Shown: positions 32,045-40,864 of the stretch, piece by piece | Position numbering within the stretch: position 1 is the stretch's first letter | How the letters are laid out: each line of letters starts with the position of its first letter | Notes under the pieces: generated by a model | Databases searched by the model: none | The model's input: only the letters and a program-made list of their open reading frames with translations | What the model was told of the DNA's origin: nothing | Assembly: GCF_004522235.1 (NCBI RefSeq) | Contig: NZ_SDLT01000029.1 | Location: forward strand, 80,365 to 127,768 | Length of the DNA stretch: 47,404 nucleotides | Direction: 5' to 3' | Origin: Amycolatopsis nivea | GTDB lineage: Bacteria; Actinomycetota; Actinomycetes; Mycobacteriales; Pseudonocardiaceae | Position numbers and translations under genes: made by a program

Positions 32045-32178
32045 AGGTCCTCCAAGATCGGTCGGGAAATGCGCTCAGGTGGGAGCGGCATAGACCGTGC
32101 CACGGAGAAGGCGTCCCGGAGAGCGGCCGGTGGGTGAATAACTGGCGACCACTCGTCCGGGGCACGACTTTCGGCGGG

Positions 32179-33039
32179 TCAGCGCGCGAGCAGGTCCCGC
32201 AGCGATTTCGTAACGCTGGCAGGGGAAGTCTCGGCCATGAAATGTCCACTGTGCACGGTTTCGTGCACAAGGTCCGGTGCCCACGCGCGCCAGAGCGCGG
32301 TCGCGTCGAAGCCCAGCGCGTCGCCCCAGCCCTGCTGCAGCACCGTAATCGGCATCTTCAGCTGGTTGCCCGCGTCGCGGTCGGCGCGGTCGTGTTCGAT
32401 GTCGATGCCCGCGGAGGCGCGGTAGTCGGCGACGATCGACGGGACCGCGTTCCGGCTCGCTTCGAGATAGCGGGCGCGGATGTCGGCCGGGATGGACTCC
32501 GGGTCGGCGCCCCACTGGTCGAGGAAGTAGCTGAAGAACGCGTCCGGTGCGCCGCTGATCAACTGCTCGGGCAGGCCGGGCGGCTGCGCCATCAGGTAGA
32601 GGTGGAAGGCGACGGACGCGCTGACGCCGTGCAGCACCTCCCACATGTCCAGCGTCGGCAGCACGTCGAGGATGGCCAGGTGGGACACGTGGTCCGGGTG
32701 GTCGAGGCCGGCGCGGATGGCGACGAGCGCGCCGCGGTCGTGCCCGGCGAGCGCGAACTTTTCGTGGCCGAAGGCGCGCGCGAGGGCGACGACGTCGGCG
32801 GCCATGGTGCGCTTCGAGTAGGTCTCGCCGTCGTCGGCGGGCTTGTCGCTGTCGCCGTATCCGCGCAGGTCAGGGCACAGCACGGTGTGGTCGGCGGCGA
32901 GGTCGGCGGCGACGTGCCGCCACATCAGGTGGGTCTGCGGGAAGCCGTGCAGGAGGACGACGGGCGAGCCGGAGCCCGCGACCGCCACGTTGAGGGACAC
33001 GCCGTCGGCGACGGGCACCCGCTGGTAGTCGAAGTTCAT
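32179..33039 (-). CDS. Alpha/beta hydrolase, haloacetate dehalogenase/epoxide hydrolase type
   Basis: 286 residues. The order HGFPQTHLMWRH (oxyanion hole), CPDLRGYGDSDKP, nucleophile elbow AGHDRGA with Asp101, and the C-terminal HSGHFMAETSP (catalytic His) is that of fluoroacetate/haloacetate dehalogenases and soluble epoxide hydrolases. The nucleophile is Asp, not Ser, which excludes a serine esterase. The natural substrate is unknown. ATG at 33039 lies 70 bases from the divergent SARP-type gene, and tandem repeats in that gap could regulate both. Confidence 0.88.
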   Translation of the reverse strand: MNFDYQRVPVADGVSLNVAVAGSGSPVVLLHGFPQTHLMWRHVAADLAADHTVLCPDLRGYGDSDKPADDGETYSKRTMAADVVALARAFGHEKFALAGHDRGALVAIRAGLDHPDHVSHLAILDVLPTLDMWEVLHGVSASVAFHLYLMAQPPGLPEQLISGAPDAFFSYFLDQWGADPESIPADIRARYLEASRNAVPSIVADYRASAGIDIEHDRADRDAGNQLKMPITVLQQGWGDALGFDATALWRAWAPDLVHETVHSGHFMAETSPASVTKSLRDLLAR

Positions 33040-33060
33040 GCGACCCAGCGTGCGCCGGGC

Positions 33061-33100
33061 CGATCAGCAACCGATCAGCAACGACCGAGCTGATTACAGT
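33061..33100. promoter_or_regulatory. Tandem 11-bp repeats and -10 element before the SARP-type gene
   Basis: CGATCAGCAAC occurs twice head to tail (33061-33071 and 33072-33082), followed by TACAGT (33095-33100). SARP regulators bind heptamers repeated at 11-bp spacing upstream of a -10 element, so this is a candidate binding site. Confidence 0.6.
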
Positions 33101-33109
33101 ACGGAACTG

Positions 33110-36037
33110 ATGACCATCTCGTTCTCGGTGCTCGGCCCCTTGGCGGCCTGCGACGCACGCGGGCCGGTCGCGTTGCCCGGGCCGCGGCATCGCGCGGTGC
33201 TCGCGCGCCTGCTGGTTGCCCGCGGGCAGGTGGTGTCGACGGACGCGCTGGTCGACGCGTTGTGGACCGAGCCGCGCGCGGGTGCGGTCGGTGCGGTGCA
33301 GACGTTCGTCGGCGCGCTGCGGCGTTCGCTCGAACCGGACCGTCCGCCGCGGACGCCCGCGAAACTGCTGGTCACCGCCGGGCCGGGATATGCGCTGCGT
33401 GCGGAACCGGAGCAGGTCGACGCGTGGCGGTTCGAGGCGTTGCTGCGCGGGACGCCGTCGGTCGCGCAGTTGGACGAGGCGCTCGGCTGGTGGCGAGGTG
33501 AGCCGTACGCGGAGTTCGCGGACGAGCCCTGGGCGCGGGCCGAACGGGCTCGCCTGGACGAACTGCGGCTGCTCGCGCTGGAGCGGCGGGCGGCGGGTCT
33601 GCTGGATCTCGGCCGTGCTGCCGAAGCCGTGCCGGACCTGGAGTCCCTTGTGGACGCTCATCCGCTGCGCGAGGAAGCGTGGCGGCTGCTGTCGCTCGCG
33701 TTGTACCGCGCTGGTCGTCAGGGTGACGCGCTTGCTGCCTTGCGTCGGGCGCGGGCTGGGCTGGCGGCGGAGCTGGGGGTCGATCCTGGACCGGCGTTGC
33801 GGCAGGTGGAGCAGGACATCCTGGCGCAGGCTCCGCAGTTGGCCCCGGCTGTTTCCGGCCGGCTGGCCGGGCGGGATCCGGAGCTGGCGCGGCTCGCCGA
33901 GGTCGCGGCGGAAGTGGCTGACCGCAAGCGATTCCGCCTCGTGCTGGTGTCCGGCGCGGCGGGTGCGGGCAAGACGGCCCTCGTCGAGGAATTCGCTGCG
34001 CGGCTGGGCTGGACCACGGCGTGGGGCCTCAATCCGGATGGTGCCGGAGTGCCGCCCGCTTGGCCGTGGACACGGATTCTTGCTGCATTGGGCGAACCGG
34101 TCCCGCCGCGGGCGACCGGCGGCGATCCGGCGGTCGCGCGGTTCGAGTGGCATCAGGCGATGGCGGCACGGATTTCCGAGGTGGCTCGCCGGGGTCCGTT
34201 GCTGCTCGTTCTGGACGATTTGCAGTGGGCTGGCGAGGAAACCCTGGCACTGCTGACGTCGATGACCGCGGCTCCGGTGCTGCTGGTCGCGACGTATCGG
34301 ACCACGGAGGTCTCCGCAGAACTGACCGCGGCCTTGGGCAGACTCGCGCGCGCCGACCCGGTTCGGCTGTATCTGGGCGGCCTTTCGGTCGAGGCGGTTG
34401 CCGAATTGGTCGGTCCCGAGTCGGCCGCGGTGATTCACCGGCGTTCTGGCGGAAATCCGTTCTTCGTCAAGGAACTTGCCCGTGCGCTGGATGCCGAAGG
34501 CGACCTACCGGACGGGGTCCGCGACGTCGTCCGGAACCGGATCGCCGCGTTGCCCGACCACGTACGCGCAGTGCTCGGGAAGGCCGCGGTGATCGGCGCG
34601 GACGTCGACCTCGGCCTGCTCGGTGACGTCCTCGACGAGCTGGAAACCGCTGTGCAGGCAGGTTTTCTGGTCGAAAGCGGACCGAGGGCGTTCCGGTTCG
34701 CGCACGCGCTCGTCCGCGACGCTGTCTACGATGACCTTTCGCTCGCTCGACGCGCACAGCTGCATCGCGAAGTCGGCGAGGCGTTGGCGAGTCGTCGACC
34801 GTCCGCGATTTCCCTGCTGGCGCACCATTTCTTGCTCGCCGGAGACGACCGCGGCACCGCCTATGCGCAAGCAGCCGCGGAACGCGCCGAACGAGATTTC
34901 GCGCCGCACGAAGCACTTCGGCTCTGGCAAGCCGCTTTGGCGCAAGGTCCGCGTACGGTGGAATTGCTGATGGGCCTCGCCCGGACGTCCGCGTTCACCG
35001 GCTCCCTGGCCGCCGCGCGCCGCTACCGCGCCGAGGCGCTGGACCTCGCCGGCGACGATTCCGCGTTGACCATCCGCGTTTTGACCGCCTTCGACGTCCC
35101 GGGAATCTGGACCGAGAACGACGATCCCGTCCTGGCCCGCCGCATCGCCGACGCCGCCGAACGTGTGCACACCACCGATCCGCTCGTACGCGCCCGGCTG
35201 CTGGCGACCATCGCGTTGGAACTGCGCAACGAAGGCGGTCAACGCGCCCACGACGCGGCTGTCGAGGCGGAGAAACTGGCGCGGTCCGCCGAGGATCCGG
35301 CGCTGCTGGCGTTGGCGTTGAACGCACGCTGGACGCAGACCTTCACCCGCGCCGGTCTGGCCCCGGAACGCGCCCGGATCGGCGAGGAACTGGTCGAACT
35401 GGCCGCCCGGCACCGGTTGGTGACGTTCGAGGTGCTCGGTCACCTGGTGCTGATGCAGGCCCGCTCAGCGCTGGCCGATTTCGCCGCCGCCGACACCCAC
35501 GCGATCGCGGCGGACCGGCTGGGGGAGCAGTACGACCTCCCGCTCGTCAGCGTGTTCACCGACTGGTACCGCGCGCTCCGCCTGGCCGTCACCGGTCCGG
35601 TCGCCGCCGCGGAAGCCGCTTACCGCAGTGCCGCGGCCCGGTTGTCCGGCAGCGGAATGTCCGGAGTGGACCGCGGGCTGCTGCCGCTGGCCCGGCATTG
35701 CCTTTACGTCCAGCACGGCCTGGAGTCCACAGTGGACTTCACGCTGCCGCCGGATCGCCCGGACCTGTTCCTGGAACTCCGGGCGTGCCTTACCGTTTCG
35801 ACCGGCGACGCACGCGAGCTGTATGCGCGACTGGCTCCCGCGGAGAACGAGCTGGCCGGTGCCGGTTCCGGTGTGGTGACGCTCGGCCCGGTCGCCTACT
35901 ACCTGGGCGAACTGGCTGTCCGGCTGGGATTGCCGCCCGACGAGCACTACCGCAAGGCCGCCGAAGTGGCCCGCCGCGCGGGTGCCGCGCACTGGGTCAG
36001 TCGACTACGTACCATTTCCCGCCGCGATTCTCCATGA
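33110..36037 (+). CDS. SARP-type regulator with ATPase and TPR-like region (AfsR/LuxR-ATPase-like)
   Basis: 975 residues. Residues 1-90 form an OmpR-type winged helix (VVSTDALVDALWTEPRAGAV). Residues 95-240 are a bacterial transcriptional activator domain (VDAWRFEALLRG to DPGPALRQVEQDIL). Then an AAA_16-type ATPase with Walker A SGAAGAGKTALVEEF at about residue 281 and Walker B LLLVLDDLQWAG at about 364, and a TPR-like helical C-terminus from about 560 on. Such proteins activate secondary metabolism or stress genes. ATG at 33110 follows TACAGT by nine bases and has no ribosome site. It overlaps the convergent lipoprotein gene by 41 bases. No biosynthetic cluster is adjacent. Confidence 0.92.
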   Translation: MTISFSVLGPLAACDARGPVALPGPRHRAVLARLLVARGQVVSTDALVDALWTEPRAGAVGAVQTFVGALRRSLEPDRPPRTPAKLLVTAGPGYALRAEPEQVDAWRFEALLRGTPSVAQLDEALGWWRGEPYAEFADEPWARAERARLDELRLLALERRAAGLLDLGRAAEAVPDLESLVDAHPLREEAWRLLSLALYRAGRQGDALAALRRARAGLAAELGVDPGPALRQVEQDILAQAPQLAPAVSGRLAGRDPELARLAEVAAEVADRKRFRLVLVSGAAGAGKTALVEEFAARLGWTTAWGLNPDGAGVPPAWPWTRILAALGEPVPPRATGGDPAVARFEWHQAMAARISEVARRGPLLLVLDDLQWAGEETLALLTSMTAAPVLLVATYRTTEVSAELTAALGRLARADPVRLYLGGLSVEAVAELVGPESAAVIHRRSGGNPFFVKELARALDAEGDLPDGVRDVVRNRIAALPDHVRAVLGKAAVIGADVDLGLLGDVLDELETAVQAGFLVESGPRAFRFAHALVRDAVYDDLSLARRAQLHREVGEALASRRPSAISLLAHHFLLAGDDRGTAYAQAAAERAERDFAPHEALRLWQAALAQGPRTVELLMGLARTSAFTGSLAAARRYRAEALDLAGDDSALTIRVLTAFDVPGIWTENDDPVLARRIADAAERVHTTDPLVRARLLATIALELRNEGGQRAHDAAVEAEKLARSAEDPALLALALNARWTQTFTRAGLAPERARIGEELVELAARHRLVTFEVLGHLVLMQARSALADFAAADTHAIAADRLGEQYDLPLVSVFTDWYRALRLAVTGPVAAAEAAYRSAAARLSGSGMSGVDRGLLPLARHCLYVQHGLESTVDFTLPPDRPDLFLELRACLTVSTGDARELYARLAPAENELAGAGSGVVTLGPVAYYLGELAVRLGLPPDEHYRKAAEVARRAGAAHWVSRLRTISRRDSP
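35725..35737. repeat. GTCCAnnnTGGAC interrupted palindrome (spacer CAG)
   Basis: Fourth exact copy, in the SARP-type gene (Ser-Thr-Val-Asp), using the rare ACA codon. Confidence 0.7.
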
Positions 36038-36527
36038 CGGCGTCGCCGAGGTCGCTGTCGGTGAACTTGACGGAAGCCTTCACCGCGCGCGCCGGGATCT
36101 CGACCCGCTTGGCCCCTTCCTTGATCTTGGACCGGTCGACCGTGGCCGTCTGCAGGGCCTTCTTCTGCGCCGGGGAGATCAGCTGGAACGCCATCGGCAT
36201 GGTCTTCTCGCACGGTCCCATGCCCTGGTCTTCCGCCTGCTTGGCGGCCGGACCGGCGATCTCGCACACCGTCGCGAGGTCCTGCCTGCCCGCCGCGTGC
36301 ATGAAGGCTTCGTACCGATCGACCGCGTCGCCGCCGGTCGACTCCGCCGCGGAGGACGTCGCCGGTGCCGCCGAGGTCGACGGCGACGGCTGCGCGGCCG
36401 AGGAAGGCGCGGGTGCGCTCGAGGGCGCGGAGGGAGCGGGAGCCGCGGTGCCGCCGCTTTCGCCGGAACAACTGCTGATCAGGAGGGCAGCGCCCACGGC
36501 GAGAAAGGGGAGCATACGAGCGGACAT
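35997..36527 (-). CDS. Lipoprotein with Pro/Ser/Ala linker, unknown function
   Basis: 176 residues. Signal peptide with lipobox LLISSC (lipidated Cys at about residue 20), then a 45-residue low-complexity Ser/Ala/Pro linker and a globular C-terminal domain (DRYEAFMHAAGRQDLATVCE to GGKWYVVD). The C-terminal pattern, a helical start with a final GKWYVV strand, resembles NTF2-like lipoproteins (DUF4878-like), but I am not certain. GGGAAAGG precedes the ATG at 36527. It may share a transcript with the NlpC/P60 gene 100 bases upstream on the same strand. Confidence 0.8.
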   Translation of the reverse strand: MSARMLPFLAVGAALLISSCSGESGGTAAPAPSAPSSAPAPSSAAQPSPSTSAAPATSSAAESTGGDAVDRYEAFMHAAGRQDLATVCEIAGPAAKQAEDQGMGPCEKTMPMAFQLISPAQKKALQTATVDRSKIKEGAKRVEIPARAVKASVKFTDSDLGDAVMENRGGKWYVVD

Positions 36528-36627
36528 GGCGTGCCTTTCCCGTCAGGAAGAATGCTCCGGAGCATAAGCGACAGACGGGTGCCGCGTGCGGAAACAGGAA
36601 AGTTGCCGCTGGTCCTGAGGTTCGACG

Positions 36628-37734
36628 TCAGTTCGCCGGATGCCCCGCCCCGGCGTAGTCGTCGCCGGGCCGGTGGAACGTGTGGATCTGGATCGCCTGG
36701 CCCTCGGTCGGCGCGTTGATCATCAGGCCGTTCCCCAGGTACAGCCCCACGTGGTGGATGTGCGCCTGGCTGCCGTAGAAGACGAGGTCGCCCAGCTGCG
36801 GTTCCTGCCCGGCCGGAACCGGCGGCATCGAGCGGAACTGGCTGTCCGCCGTGCGCGGCAAGGAAACCCCGGCGCTGTCGTAGGAAGCCTTGGTGAGACC
36901 CGAGCAGTCGAAGCCGGCCGCGCCCGCGTCGGGGCCGTTGCCGCCCCACACGTACGGCAGGCCGAGCTGTCCGAGCGCGAATCGCGTGGCGCGCACCGAC
37001 GGAGCGTTCGCCTTCGCCGGGTCCAGGGAGAGCGTCGCGTACAGCTGGGCGTAGCCGAGCACGCGCTGCCGGAACAGCTCCATGCCGCTGCCGTTCTCGT
37101 AACCGGCGACAGCCTTCCACCAGCCGTTGCCCGCGGACAGGTCGACGCCGCTCGCGCACAGTGCGCGTCCCGCCGCGACGGACGCGGCCGACGGGTCGGA
37201 CAGCGCCGGGTTCGCGATGCCGGGGATCTGCGCGCTGTACTTCTTCCACTGCTGCGTCGAAAGCCCCATCGGCTCGCCCTCGCCGCGGCCGTGGTTGTTG
37301 CCGGCGACGCCGAGGCCCGCCAGCGTGACCCACGACAGGTGGCAGTCCGGGCGCTCCTTGCGCATGGTCAGCTCGCCGTTGGCGTACCCGAGCAAAACGG
37401 GGGCCGGGATGTCCAGCGGCCCGGCGAGCGAATCCGCCCACTTCTGCAGCGGGGCCGGACCACCGCCTCCGCCTGCCGCGCCCTGCGCCGGTTCCTGCGC
37501 TTGCACCGGAGCGCTCGCCTGCAGCACCGACGGACCGCTGACGGTCTGCGTGGGCACCGGCGCGGTGAGCGCGGCCTGCGCCGGAACGGGAGCGGGCTGG
37601 TCGCGTCCGGCGACCAGCCAGCCCGCGGTGGCGAGGCCGGCGACCAGCGGCAACGCCACGAGTCCGCGATACAGCGCGCCGCGAGCCCAAGCGGGCTTCG
37701 GCGGCGCGTCGGCGGTGGGGGTCTCCGGCGTCAC
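36628..37734 (-). CDS. NlpC/P60 peptidoglycan hydrolase with transglycosylase-like domain
   Basis: 368 residues. One N-terminal transmembrane helix (about 22-42) and a Pro/Ala/Gly linker carry a region (about 95-240) that resembles MltB-type lytic transglycosylases: CHLSWVTLAGLGVAGNNHGR, AAGRALCASGVDL, AVAGYENG. The catalytic Glu expected before HGR appears replaced. The C-terminal NlpC/P60 endopeptidase is intact: PYVWGG, FDCSGLTKASY (Cys277), HIHHVGLYLG (His328) and a following polar residue. The protein should cleave wall stem peptides outside the membrane. GTG at 37734 is chosen because TAGATT ends seven bases upstream; ATG at 37803 would overlap the birA promoter. Confidence 0.88.
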   Translation of the reverse strand: MTPETPTADAPPKPAWARGALYRGLVALPLVAGLATAGWLVAGRDQPAPVPAQAALTAPVPTQTVSGPSVLQASAPVQAQEPAQGAAGGGGGPAPLQKWADSLAGPLDIPAPVLLGYANGELTMRKERPDCHLSWVTLAGLGVAGNNHGRGEGEPMGLSTQQWKKYSAQIPGIANPALSDPSAASVAAGRALCASGVDLSAGNGWWKAVAGYENGSGMELFRQRVLGYAQLYATLSLDPAKANAPSVRATRFALGQLGLPYVWGGNGPDAGAAGFDCSGLTKASYDSAGVSLPRTADSQFRSMPPVPAGQEPQLGDLVFYGSQAHIHHVGLYLGNGLMINAPTEGQAIQIHTFHRPGDDYAGAGHPAN

Positions 37735-37814
37735 GGCGTCCAATCTAGAAGAGCGCACCTCTGGGTAACGAGCGAACGGCTTGCACGTTAGGGGGACTCT
37801 CATATTGTGGGCAC

Positions 37815-38624
37815 ATGGCTGAACTCGACGCGGCGCGGCTGCGGGACGGACTCGGCGGCCGCTACGCCCGCCTCGACGTCGTGGAGACGACCGGTTCCAC
37901 CAATGCTGACCTGCGGGAAGCGCTCGTCGCGGGAGCGGCGGACCGGACCGTTTTGCTGGCCGAACACCAGACGGCCGGGGTCGGACGGCGGGCTCGTTCG
38001 TGGAGTTCGCCGAAGGGTGCCGGGCTCTACCTGAGCATCGCGCTGCGCCCGGCGGGCGTGCCGTTCTCCGCGCTCGGTTCACTGTCCGTGGTCGCCGGGC
38101 TCGCGGTGCACGCGCTCGCCACCGATCTGGGCGTCGACGTCGCCCTCAAATGGCCTAACGACGTGCTCGCCGGGCCGGACCGGGCCAAGTGCGCGGGCAT
38201 CCTCGCCGAGGCCGTCGGCGCCGACGACGCGGCCGTGGTGCTCGGCATCGGGCTGAACGTCCTGCCGCTCGGCGACGACGTCCCGGCCGGTCCGGGCGGT
38301 CTTCCCGCGACCTCGCTCGCCGAGCAGGGCGCGACGACCACCGACCGCACCGAGGTCGCGCTCGGCCTGCTGACCAGGTTCGACGACCTCGAACGCCGCT
38401 GGCGGACGGCGGGCGGTGACCTCACCGAGGCCGGTCTGCTCGGCGACTACCGCGCCCGCTGCGCGACGCTCGGCCAGGACGTCCAGGTGCAGCTTCCGGA
38501 CGGGTCGACGCTCACCGGCCGCGCCGCGGACCTGGACGCGTCCGGCCAGTTGCAGGTCGACGTTCCCGACGGACGGCGGCTGACCGTCTTCGCCGGTGAT
38601 GTGGTGCACGTCCGCCCTGCTTGA
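37815..38624 (+). CDS. birA: Biotin-[acetyl-CoA-carboxylase] ligase
   Basis: Activates biotin as biotinyl-AMP and attaches it to the carrier lysine of the acyl-CoA carboxylase alpha subunit. 269 residues, monofunctional type without the N-terminal DNA-binding domain of E. coli BirA. The adenylate loop is GVGRRARSW (55-63), a variant of the usual GRGRRGRxW; the KWPND motif is at about 112-116 and GIGLNV follows. A C-terminal SH3-like domain is present. ATG at 37815 has TATTGT six bases upstream (leaderless). Its substrate protein is encoded at 7.4-9.2 kb. Confidence 0.95.
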   Translation: MAELDAARLRDGLGGRYARLDVVETTGSTNADLREALVAGAADRTVLLAEHQTAGVGRRARSWSSPKGAGLYLSIALRPAGVPFSALGSLSVVAGLAVHALATDLGVDVALKWPNDVLAGPDRAKCAGILAEAVGADDAAVVLGIGLNVLPLGDDVPAGPGGLPATSLAEQGATTTDRTEVALGLLTRFDDLERRWRTAGGDLTEAGLLGDYRARCATLGQDVQVQLPDGSTLTGRAADLDASGQLQVDVPDGRRLTVFAGDVVHVRPA

Positions 38625-38707
38625 CCGGAACGGGCGCGCCCGCGCGAGGCCCGCGCCGGTACGGTGGATCCACCACATCGGCACACATTCGCAGGGGAGC
38701 GCCCGCC

Positions 38708-39283
38708 GTGGCCTATCCGGACGATTTGCTCAGCCAGAACGAACGCGTGGTGGTGCACAGCCACCCGCATTTCAAGATGCTGATCTTCCCGTTCCTGGCG
38801 TTCGTGATCACCGTCGGCGCCGCGGTGTGGCTGCTCGTGGTCACGCGGGACCTCGCCGGTCCGTGGAACAACGTGTCGATGATCGCGATCGCGGTGGTGG
38901 CGCTCGTCCTGGTGGTGTGGCTGTTCCTCGCGCCGCTCGTCCGCTGGCGCACGACGCACTTCATCGTGACGACCGACCGGCTGATCGCGCGCGAGGGCGT
39001 GCTCAAGCGCACCGGCATCGACATCCCGCTGTCGCGGATCAACAGCGTGCAGTTCGAGCACGGCCTGCTCGACCGGATCTTCGGCTGCGGCACGCTCATC
39101 ATCGAATCGGCCTCGGACGAGCCGCTGCGCTTCGATGACATTCCCCACGTCGAGCACGTGCACACGGTCATTTACCGCGAAGTCAACGACAATCCCTACG
39201 ACGACTACCACGGCGCGCCCGGTCCGCAGGACACCGAACCTCTGCCCCCGCGCGGCCGGGAACCGCGCGGAAGGAGACGCTGA
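38708..39283 (+). CDS. PH-domain (bPH2) membrane protein
   Basis: 191 residues. Two hydrophobic helices (about residues 26-48 and 58-80) are followed by a bacterial PH-like domain: FIVTTDRLIAREGVLKRTG, DIPLSRINSVQFEHGLLDRI, GCGTLIIES. This is the family of mycobacterial Rv3278c, encoded beside birA there as here. Function is unknown. GTG at 38708 has AGGGGAG nine bases upstream. The C-terminus is polar and Pro/Arg-rich. A 12-bp palindrome GGTGGATCCACC (38663-38674) lies in the 83-base gap after birA. Confidence 0.88.
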   Translation: MAYPDDLLSQNERVVVHSHPHFKMLIFPFLAFVITVGAAVWLLVVTRDLAGPWNNVSMIAIAVVALVLVVWLFLAPLVRWRTTHFIVTTDRLIAREGVLKRTGIDIPLSRINSVQFEHGLLDRIFGCGTLIIESASDEPLRFDDIPHVEHVHTVIYREVNDNPYDDYHGAPGPQDTEPLPPRGREPRGRRR

Positions 39284-39284
39284 C

Positions 39285-40214
39285 GTGGGTGCTCGAGAGG
39301 TCGGCCTGCCGGAACGGGTCCCCGCGGGCGGGTTGCCGCCGCGGGTCGAGATCTGGGAGGTCGGGGCGCGCGACGGGCTGCAGAACGAGAGCTCGGTCGT
39401 GCCGGTCGAGGTCAAGCTCGAATTCCTGGACCGGCTCGCCGGCGCCGGGCTGACCACCCTCGAGGCGACCAGCTTCGTGCACCCGAAGTGGGTGCCGCAG
39501 CTCGCCGACGCCGAACAGCTGCTCGCCGGGCTCGACCGCCACGACGGCGTCCGCTACCCGGTGCTGGTCCCGAACGACCGCGGCCTCAACCGCGCGCTCG
39601 ACGCGGGCGTCGACCACATCGCGATCTTCGCCAGCGCGACCGAGACCTTCGCCCAGCGCAACCTGAATTCGACCTTCGACGACCAGTTCGGCATGTTCGA
39701 ACCGGTCGTCACGCGGGCCCGCAAGGAGGGCCTCGAAGTCCGCGGTTACCTGTCGATGTGCTTCGGCGACCCGTGGGAGGGCGTGGTCGACGTGGAGCAG
39801 GTCGTGCGCGCGGGCAAGCGGCTGCTCGACTTCGGCTGCTCGCAGCTTTCGCTCGGCGACACCATCGGCGTCGCGACCACGAACCAGGTCACCCGGCTGA
39901 TCGAGGCGTTCGGGGACACCTCGGCACTCGCCGTGCACTTCCACGACACCTACGGCCAGGCGCTGGCCAACACCGAGGCCGCGCTCCGCGCCGGTGTGTC
40001 CACTGTGGACTCGTCGGCCGGCGGCCTCGGCGGCTGCCCGTACGCCGAGTCGGCGACCGGCAACCTGGCGACCGAGGATCTGGTCTGGCTGCTGGAAGGG
40101 CTGGGTGTGGAGCACGGCGTCGATCTCGGCAAGCTGGTGGAGACCAGCGTGTGGATGGCAGGGCAGCTCGGCCGTCCGTCGCCGTCGCGGGTCGTGAACG
40201 CGCTTGCCGGATAG
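39285..40214 (+). CDS. Hydroxymethylglutaryl-CoA lyase
   Basis: Cleaves HMG-CoA to acetyl-CoA and acetoacetate, the last step of leucine degradation. 309 residues with the HMGL-like TIM-barrel motifs: EVGARDGLQNESSVVP (catalytic Arg/Asp), ATSFVHPKWVPQLADA, AVHFHDTYGQALAN (metal-binding His residues) and the cysteine loop GGLGGCPYAESATGNLATED. The GTG at 39285 follows the PH-protein stop by one base, and AAGGAG nine bases upstream fixes it. Other leucine-catabolism genes are not in the window, although a biotin-dependent carboxylase and birA are. Carries one GTCCAnnnTGGAC copy. Confidence 0.95.
   Translation: MGAREVGLPERVPAGGLPPRVEIWEVGARDGLQNESSVVPVEVKLEFLDRLAGAGLTTLEATSFVHPKWVPQLADAEQLLAGLDRHDGVRYPVLVPNDRGLNRALDAGVDHIAIFASATETFAQRNLNSTFDDQFGMFEPVVTRARKEGLEVRGYLSMCFGDPWEGVVDVEQVVRAGKRLLDFGCSQLSLGDTIGVATTNQVTRLIEAFGDTSALAVHFHDTYGQALANTEAALRAGVSTVDSSAGGLGGCPYAESATGNLATEDLVWLLEGLGVEHGVDLGKLVETSVWMAGQLGRPSPSRVVNALAG
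39998..40010. repeat. GTCCAnnnTGGAC interrupted palindrome (spacer CTG)
   Basis: Fifth exact copy, in the HMG-CoA lyase gene (Ser-Thr-Val-Asp), using the rare ACT codon. Confidence 0.7.
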
Positions 40215-40782
40215 CGCTCCCGAATTCGTTCCGCTCAGCGCGGAGACATGGCCGTTGTTCGAGCGGCTCTTCGGCCCCGGCGGGGTACAGGGCGGCTGCT
40301 GGTGCACGTTCTTCCGGCTCAGCGGACCCGACTACGAGGCTGCCGGTCGTGACGGTCGCAAGGCGCATGTCCGAGGCGAGGCCCAGGACGGGAAACCGTT
40401 GGGGCTCTTAAGCATCGTCGACGGCGAGCCGCTGGGCTGGGTGGCCGTGTCGCCGCGGAAGGACAATCCGCGGCTGGCGCGGTCACGCGTGATGGCGTCG
40501 GACGAACCCGGTGCGGTCTGGTCGGTCACCTGCTTCTACATCCACCGTCGCGGTCGTCGGCGCGGGCTGGCGTCGGCGTTGCTGCGGGCTGCCGTGGACT
40601 ACGCCGCCGAACAGGGCGCCGAAACTGTCGAGGGGTATCCGGTGGAGGTCGGCCCTCGGTCGACCTCCTCGGACCTCTATCACGGCACCACCGGCATGTT
40701 CGCCGACGCGGGGTTCGAGGTGGTCGAGAAGCGCGGCGCGGCCCGCGCGTTGGTGCGGCGGCGCATCGCGATCGCCCGATAA
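40204..40782 (+). CDS. GNAT acetyltransferase
   Basis: 192 residues. The acetyl-CoA loop is HRRGRRRGLASALLRAAVDY (about residues 113-133), preceded by the strand WSVTCFYIH and followed by GMFADAGFEVVEKRG. An N-terminal GGCWCTFFRL segment is seen in a subset of bacterial GNATs annotated only as N-acetyltransferase. TTG at 40204 overlaps the HMG-CoA lyase stop by 11 bases, so it is translated within that operon. The substrate is unknown. Confidence 0.87.
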   Translation: MPDSAPEFVPLSAETWPLFERLFGPGGVQGGCWCTFFRLSGPDYEAAGRDGRKAHVRGEAQDGKPLGLLSIVDGEPLGWVAVSPRKDNPRLARSRVMASDEPGAVWSVTCFYIHRRGRRRGLASALLRAAVDYAAEQGAETVEGYPVEVGPRSTSSDLYHGTTGMFADAGFEVVEKRGAARALVRRRIAIAR

Positions 40783-40864
40783 GGTGGGTTTCCCGCTCGC
40801 CCGGAACCTCCCGGTGCGCGCGAGCGTCCGACCCGGTGCCGGCACGACCGAGAAGAGGGTGCCA

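Noticed and set aside
38663..38674. 12-bp palindrome GGTGGATCCACC before the PH-protein gene
   Set aside because: Perfect palindromes of this length are expected several times by chance in 47 kb; no supporting context.
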